Part shown: positions 60,179-64,000 of the stretch, one piece after another
Numbering within the stretch: position 1 is the first letter of the stretch
Layout of the letters: every line of letters starts with the position of its first letter
Notes under the pieces: generated by a model
Told to the model about the DNA's origin: nothing
Databases searched by the model: none
Seen by the model: the letters and a program-made list of their open reading frames with translations, nothing else
Program-made: the position numbers and the translations under genes
Assembly: GCF_027947595.1 (NCBI RefSeq)
Contig: NZ_CP116257.1
Coordinates: 682,001-746,000, forward strand
Origin: Streptomyces lienomycini
GTDB taxonomy: Bacteria; Actinomycetota; Actinomycetes; Streptomycetales; Streptomycetaceae
Reading direction: 5' to 3'
DNA length: 64,000 nt

Positions 60179-61492
60179 GTGCTCACCGCGTTCGCCCGGG
60201 CGTTCAAGACGCCCGACCTGCGCAAGAAGCTGCTCTTCACGCTCGGCATCATCGTGGTGTACCGGATGGGTACCCACATTCCCATCCCAGGTGTCGACTA
60301 CAAGAACGTCCAGGAGTGCGTGGACCAGGCGTCCGGTAACCAGGGCCTCTTCGGCCTGGTCAACATGTTCAGCGGTGGCGCCCTGCTGCAGATCACGGTC
60401 TTCGCGCTCGGCATCATGCCGTACATCACGGCGAGCATCATTCTGCAGCTGCTGACCGTGGTCATCCCGCGCCTGGAAGCCCTCAAGAAGGAGGGCCAGG
60501 CGGGTACGGCGAAGATCACGCAGTACACCCGTTACCTGACCATCGCGCTCGCCATCCTGCAGGGCACCGGCCTGGTCGCCACCGCCCGCAGCGGCGCCCT
60601 GTTCTCCGGCTGCACCGTCGCCGGCCAGATCGTCCCCGACCAGGCGATCTTCACCACCATCGTCATGGTGGTCACCATGACCGCCGGTACGGCCGTCGTC
60701 ATGTGGCTCGGCGAGCTGATCACGGACCGCGGCATCGGCAACGGCATGTCGATCCTGATGTTCATCTCGATCGCCGCGACCTTCCCGTCCGCCCTGTGGG
60801 CCATCAAGAAGCAGGGCGACCTGGCGGGCGGCTGGATCGAGTTCGGCACGGTCATCCTCGTCGGCCTGGTCATGGTCGGCCTCGTGGTCTTCGTGGAGCA
60901 GGCCCAGCGCCGCATTCCGGTGCAGTACGCGAAGCGCATGATCGGCCGCCGCTCCTACGGCGGCACCTCGACGTACATCCCGCTCAAGGTGAACCAGGCG
61001 GGCGTCATCCCCGTCATCTTCGCCTCGTCGCTGCTCTACATCCCGGCGCTGATCGTCCAGTTCTCGAACTCGACGGCGGGCTGGGCCACCTGGATCACGA
61101 AGAACCTCGCGGACACCGCGGCGACGCCGCACGTGCTTCTGTACTTCTTCCTGATCGTGTTCTTCGCCTTCTTCTACGTGGCCATCTCGTTCAACCCCGA
61201 GGAAGTCGCGGACAACATGAAGAAGTATGGTGGCTTCATCCCGGGCATCCGGGCTGGCCGACCGACCGCTGAGTATCTGAGCTACGTACTCAACCGGATC
61301 ACCTGGCCGGGTTCGCTGTATCTGGGCCTGATCGCTCTCGTCCCAACATTGGCGTTGGCTGGTTTCGGGGCAAACCAGAACTTCCCGTTCGGTGGTACCA
61401 GCATCCTGATCATCGTGGGTGTGGGTCTCGAGACGGTGAAGCAGATCGAGAGCCAGCTCCAGCAGCGCAATTACGAAGGGTTCCTCCGCTGA
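60179..61492 (+). CDS. secY: preprotein translocase subunit SecY
   Basis: Channel-forming subunit of the Sec translocon. 437 aa with about 10 membrane segments; GTG start 60179 with AGGAGG upstream. Starts LTAFARAFKTPDLRKKLLFTLGIIVVYRMGTHIPIPG, contains SGGALLQITVFALGIMPYITASIILQLL, YGGTSTYIPLKVNQAGVIPVIFASSLL and the C-terminal loop GGFIPGIRAGRPTAEYLSYVLNRITWPGSLYLG. Works with SecE encoded at 2532. Stop overlaps adk (TGATG). Confidence 0.97.
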   Translation: MLTAFARAFKTPDLRKKLLFTLGIIVVYRMGTHIPIPGVDYKNVQECVDQASGNQGLFGLVNMFSGGALLQITVFALGIMPYITASIILQLLTVVIPRLEALKKEGQAGTAKITQYTRYLTIALAILQGTGLVATARSGALFSGCTVAGQIVPDQAIFTTIVMVVTMTAGTAVVMWLGELITDRGIGNGMSILMFISIAATFPSALWAIKKQGDLAGGWIEFGTVILVGLVMVGLVVFVEQAQRRIPVQYAKRMIGRRSYGGTSTYIPLKVNQAGVIPVIFASSLLYIPALIVQFSNSTAGWATWITKNLADTAATPHVLLYFFLIVFFAFFYVAISFNPEEVADNMKKYGGFIPGIRAGRPTAEYLSYVLNRITWPGSLYLGLIALVPTLALAGFGANQNFPFGGTSILIIVGVGLETVKQIESQLQQRNYEGFLR

Positions 61493-62145
61493 TGCGAATC
61501 GTCCTCGTCGGGCCGCCGGGTGCTGGAAAGGGAACGCAGGCCACCCGCCTTGCCGAGACGCTGCACATTCCGCACATCTCCACGGGCGACCTGTTCCGCG
61601 CGAACATCAGCCGGCAGACCGAACTGGGCAAGCTCGCGAAGTCCTACATGGACGCCGGCAACCTCGTACCGGACGAGGTCACCATCGCCATGGCGAAGGA
61701 CCGCATGGAGCAGCCCGACGCCGAGGGCGGTTTCCTGCTGGACGGCTTCCCGCGCAACGTGTCGCAGGCCGGGGCGCTGGACGAGCTGCTCGAGAACGAG
61801 GACATGAAGCTCGACGCGGTGCTGGACCTGGAGGCGCCGGAGGACGAGGTCGTCAAGCGGATCGCCGGCCGCCGGGTCTGCCGCAACAACTCGGCGCACG
61901 TCTTCCACGTGACGTACACGCCGCCGAAGAAGGAAGGCGTCTGCGACGTCTGCGGCGGCGAGCTGTACCAGCGGGACGACGACTCCGAGGAGACGGTCCG
62001 CAAGCGGCTCGAGGTCTACCACACGCAGACCGAGCCGATCATCGACTACTACAAGGCGCAGGGCCTGGTCGTCACCATCTCGGCGACGGGACCCGTGGAC
62101 GAGGTCACCGGCCGCGCGCTGGAGGCGCTCAAGCGCGACAAGTAG
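61492..62145 (+). CDS. adk: adenylate kinase
   Basis: Interconverts ATP + AMP and 2 ADP. 217 aa. P-loop VGPPGAGKGTQATRL, the AMP-binding domain (HISTGDLFR), DGFPRN and the LID with two Cys pairs (CRNN.../CDVCG) typical of zinc-LID adenylate kinases (only three of the four usual cysteines visible: CRNNSAH, CDVC). Translationally coupled to secY. Confidence 0.95.
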   Translation: MRIVLVGPPGAGKGTQATRLAETLHIPHISTGDLFRANISRQTELGKLAKSYMDAGNLVPDEVTIAMAKDRMEQPDAEGGFLLDGFPRNVSQAGALDELLENEDMKLDAVLDLEAPEDEVVKRIAGRRVCRNNSAHVFHVTYTPPKKEGVCDVCGGELYQRDDDSEETVRKRLEVYHTQTEPIIDYYKAQGLVVTISATGPVDEVTGRALEALKRDK

Positions 62146-62159
62146 TTCTTCGCCCGGCT

Positions 62160-62196
62160 GCAGCCGCGGTCCCCGTCGAGGGGGGGCCGCGGCTGT
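62160..62196 (+). terminator. terminator after adk
   Basis: A 13-14-bp stem (62161-62174 with 62183-62195, one G-U) just after the adk stop. Confidence 0.8.
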
Positions 62197-62311
62197 GCCG
62201 TGGGGCGGGCTGGTGCCCGCCCCGTATCGTTGGAAGCGTCCGCGCTCCTCAGGGACCGCCCCTCAGGACCGCCCCTCCGGTCCCGCCCAGTCCAGAAAGG
62301 CCGCAGCCCCC

Positions 62312-63148
62312 ATGGTGCAGATCAAGAACCCCGAGCAGATCGCCAAGATGCGTGAGGCGGGGCTGGTCGTCGCCGCCATCCACGCGGCCACCCGCGAGGC
62401 CGCCGTGCCCGGCGCCACGACCAGGGACCTGGACCAGGTCGCCCGCAAGGTCCTCGCGGAGCACGACGCCAAGCCGAACTTCCTCGGGTACGGCGGCTTC
62501 CCCGCCACCATCTGCACCTCGGTGAACGAGGTGGTCGTCCACGGCATCCCCTCCGACGACGTGGTCCTGAGGGACGGCGACGTCATCTCCATCGACTGCG
62601 GCGCGATCATCGACGGCTGGCACGGCGACGCCGCCTACACGGCCTTCGTCGGCTCCGGTCACTCCCCGGAGCTGGTGGAGCTCTCCCGGGTGACCGAGGA
62701 GTCCATGTGGGCGGGGATCGCGGCCATGAAGCAGGGCAACCGCCTCGTGGACGTCTCCCGCGCCATCGAGACCTACATCCGCCGCCAGCCCAAGCCCGGC
62801 GGCGGCAAGTACGGGATCATCGAGGACTACGGCGGCCACGGCATCGGCACCGAGATGCACATGGACCCGCACCTGCTGAACTACGTCGACCGCAAGCGCG
62901 GCAAGGGCCCGAAGCTCGTCCCGGGCTTCTGCCTGGCCATCGAGCCGATGCTGTCCCTCGGCACCCCCCGCACCGAGGTCCTGTCCGACGACTGGACGGT
63001 CATCACGACCGACGGCACCTGGTCCTCCCACTGGGAGCACTCGGTCGCCCTGACGGAACAGGGCCCCCTTGTCCTGACGGCGCCGGACGGCGGCAGGGCG
63101 AAGCTGGCGGAGCTGGGTGTCACGGCGGCGCCGGACCCCCTTGCATAA
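62312..63148 (+). CDS. map: type I methionine aminopeptidase
   Basis: Removes N-terminal Met from nascent proteins. 278 aa. Metal ligands: Asp in SIDCGAIIDGWHGDAAYT (two Asp), His in GGHGIGTEMH and the Glu in CLAIEPMLS plus the terminal W-EHSVALTEQG. ATG 62312 begins MVQIKNPEQIAKMREAGLVV; GAAAGG upstream at 11 nt. Downstream of adk as in many Gram-positives. Confidence 0.96.
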   Translation: MVQIKNPEQIAKMREAGLVVAAIHAATREAAVPGATTRDLDQVARKVLAEHDAKPNFLGYGGFPATICTSVNEVVVHGIPSDDVVLRDGDVISIDCGAIIDGWHGDAAYTAFVGSGHSPELVELSRVTEESMWAGIAAMKQGNRLVDVSRAIETYIRRQPKPGGGKYGIIEDYGGHGIGTEMHMDPHLLNYVDRKRGKGPKLVPGFCLAIEPMLSLGTPRTEVLSDDWTVITTDGTWSSHWEHSVALTEQGPLVLTAPDGGRAKLAELGVTAAPDPLA

Positions 63149-63202
63149 CGATCTCGTATCCCGGGCAGACTTCCTCGTTTCGCCTTTCCGGGTTCGCTGA
63201 CG

Positions 63203-63208
63203 TAGACT
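63203..63208 (+). promoter_or_regulatory. candidate -10 of infA promoter
   Basis: TAGACT at 63203-63208, 82 nt before infA; no clear -35 (TTCGCC at 18 nt upstream is the best). Likely start of the infA-rpmJ-rpsM unit. Confidence 0.4.
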
Positions 63209-63289
63209 GACTCGTCGGCTGCCGTGCATCCCCATGTCTTGAGGATTGTGCAGCGAGTCGATCAAGGTAGTCGATTCGAAGGGCGAAGC

Positions 63290-63511
63290 GTGGCCAAGAA
63301 GCAAGGTGCCATCGAGATCGAGGGCACTGTCGTCGAGTCTCTTCCGAACGCCATGTTCAGGGTCGAGCTCCAGAACGGCCACCAGGTCCTGGCACACATC
63401 AGCGGCAAGATGCGCATGCACTACATCCGCATCCTCCCTGACGACCGGGTCGTGGTGGAGCTGTCTCCGTACGACCTGACGCGTGGCCGGATCGTCTACC
63501 GGTACAAGTAG
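63290..63511 (+). CDS. infA: translation initiation factor IF-1
   Basis: 73 aa OB-fold factor that binds the A site. GTG start 63290 with GAAGGG upstream; [72 protein letters not shown] is full length. The open frame upstream has no homology. Confidence 0.97.
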   Translation: MAKKQGAIEIEGTVVESLPNAMFRVELQNGHQVLAHISGKMRMHYIRILPDDRVVVELSPYDLTRGRIVYRYK

Positions 63512-63579
63512 ATCTTGCCCACGTCCCACCGCCGTCAGGCTCGGGACCGCCGGCAACTGACCCGGAGAACCTCACACCC

Positions 63580-63693
63580 ATGAAGGTCAAGCCGAGCGTC
63601 AAGAAGATCTGCGACAAGTGCAGGGTGATCCGCCGTCACGGCCGGGTCATGGTCATCTGCGACAACCCGCGCCACAAGCAGCGCCAGGGCTGA
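63580..63693 (+). CDS. rpmJ: 50S ribosomal protein L36
   Basis: 37 aa. [37 protein letters not shown] carries the zinc ligands CDKC, C and H (Cys/Cys/Cys/His type L36). Start ATG 63580, 68 nt after infA; ACCCGGAG lies upstream. Streptomyces often also has a zinc-free paralogue. Confidence 0.96.
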   Translation: MKVKPSVKKICDKCRVIRRHGRVMVICDNPRHKQRQG

Positions 63694-63779
63694 CGCAGCA
63701 CCGTCCCTCCGCGATTCGCAGGACTTCGCGCGACGCGAGCTGAATATGTTCATACGCAGGACCCGGATGCCCAGGCGTC

Positions 63780-63806
63780 CGACACCCCCGGTTTCGGAGG
63801 CCGGGG
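63780..63806 (+). promoter_or_regulatory. CGACAC hairpin in the rpsM leader, similar to the rpsL/rpsJ element
   Basis: CGACAC at 63780 followed by CCCCGG (63786-63791) pairing with CCGGGG (63801-63806). The trigger sequence is the same as in the rpsL and rpsJ leaders, but the hairpin bases differ, so relationship is uncertain. It lies 109 nt before rpsM. Confidence 0.3.
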
Positions 63807-63914
63807 ACCCGAGCCGTACCAAGCCCTCGACTGTGTCTTTCGCACAGCGTGAAGGTGCCGGCGGCCGGGGTCCGGTTCTGTGGAAGACCTCCGACCATCA
63901 ACTGGAGCCATTGA

Positions 63915-64000
63915 ATGGCACGCGTTTCCGGTGTTGACATCCCGCGCGAAAAGCGCGTCGAGATCGCCCTCACCTACGTGTTCGGCATCGGCCGGACCCT
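63915..64000 (+). CDS. rpsM: 30S ribosomal protein S13 (5' end only)
   Basis: The window ends 86 nt into the gene. ATG 63915 gives ARVSGVDIPREKRVEIALTYVFGIGRT, the conserved N-terminus of S13. Start of the next ribosomal protein cluster (rpsM-rpsK-rpoA by convention). Confidence 0.95.
   Translation, partial: MARVSGVDIPREKRVEIALTYVFGIGRT

Overview
The window is high-GC actinobacterial DNA, almost certainly a Streptomyces chromosome. The evidence is the codon bias, frequent GTG/TTG starts, long perfect terminator hairpins without long U-tracts, the XRE-DUF5753/DUF397/ATP-binding trios, and ribosomal and RNA polymerase proteins whose sequences and lengths match Streptomyces (RpoB 1161 aa, RpoC 1299 aa, EF-Tu 397 aa). 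It holds the core transcription and translation gene block, broken up by accessory islands.

Layout. 1-2123: end of an adenosine-deaminase-like gene and an aspartate aminotransferase, both on the minus strand. 2351-5176: tRNA-Trp, secE, nusG, rplK, rplA. 5337-7166: two lipoprotein genes sit between rplA and rplJ. 7217-16607: rplJ leader with attenuator, rplJ, rplL, rpoB, rpoC. 16735-19581: a DUF3592 membrane protein, then a divergent pair made of a GT-C-like membrane glycosyltransferase and a GT2 polyprenyl-phosphate sugar synthase. 19649-24243: str operon (rpsL, rpsG, fusA, tuf). 24363-49585: about 25 kb of accessory DNA separates the str operon from the S10 operon. 49719-64000: S10-spc operon (rpsJ to rplO), secY-adk, map, infA, rpmJ and the start of rpsM.

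The accessory stretch contains: an ABC exporter (FtsX-type permease plus ATPase) divergent from a NarL-type two-component system; a streptogrisin-C-like protease with a LysR regulator; a secreted NlpC/P60 protein; a decayed Rpn-like gene; an MmyB-like regulator divergent from an SDR and a tautomerase; NADP-type glutamate dehydrogenase; the start of a lost DEAD-box helicase; a MerR regulator paired with a small GvpU-like protein; a cupin; an acyltransferase-3; and a minus-strand cassette of a small helical protein, a 765-aa WXG-containing protein and two tandemly duplicated lipoproteins, next to an XRE/DUF397/HATPase regulatory trio.

Most notable observations: (i) RpoB has Asn442 where the rifampicin-contact serine (E. 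coli Ser531) is expected, suggesting natural rifamycin tolerance. (ii) The WXG-protein/lipoprotein cassette looks like a type VII secretion or polymorphic-toxin type locus. It carries a ~716-bp tandem duplication and is bounded by a full and a truncated copy of the HATPase gene. (iii) A 25-nt hairpin element is almost identical in the leaders of rpsL and rpsJ, 30 kb apart, suggesting shared control of the two main ribosomal protein operons. (iv) Gene remnants (DEAD-box helicase, Rpn-like protein, HATPase C-terminus) mark the accessory stretch as a site of repeated insertion and deletion.
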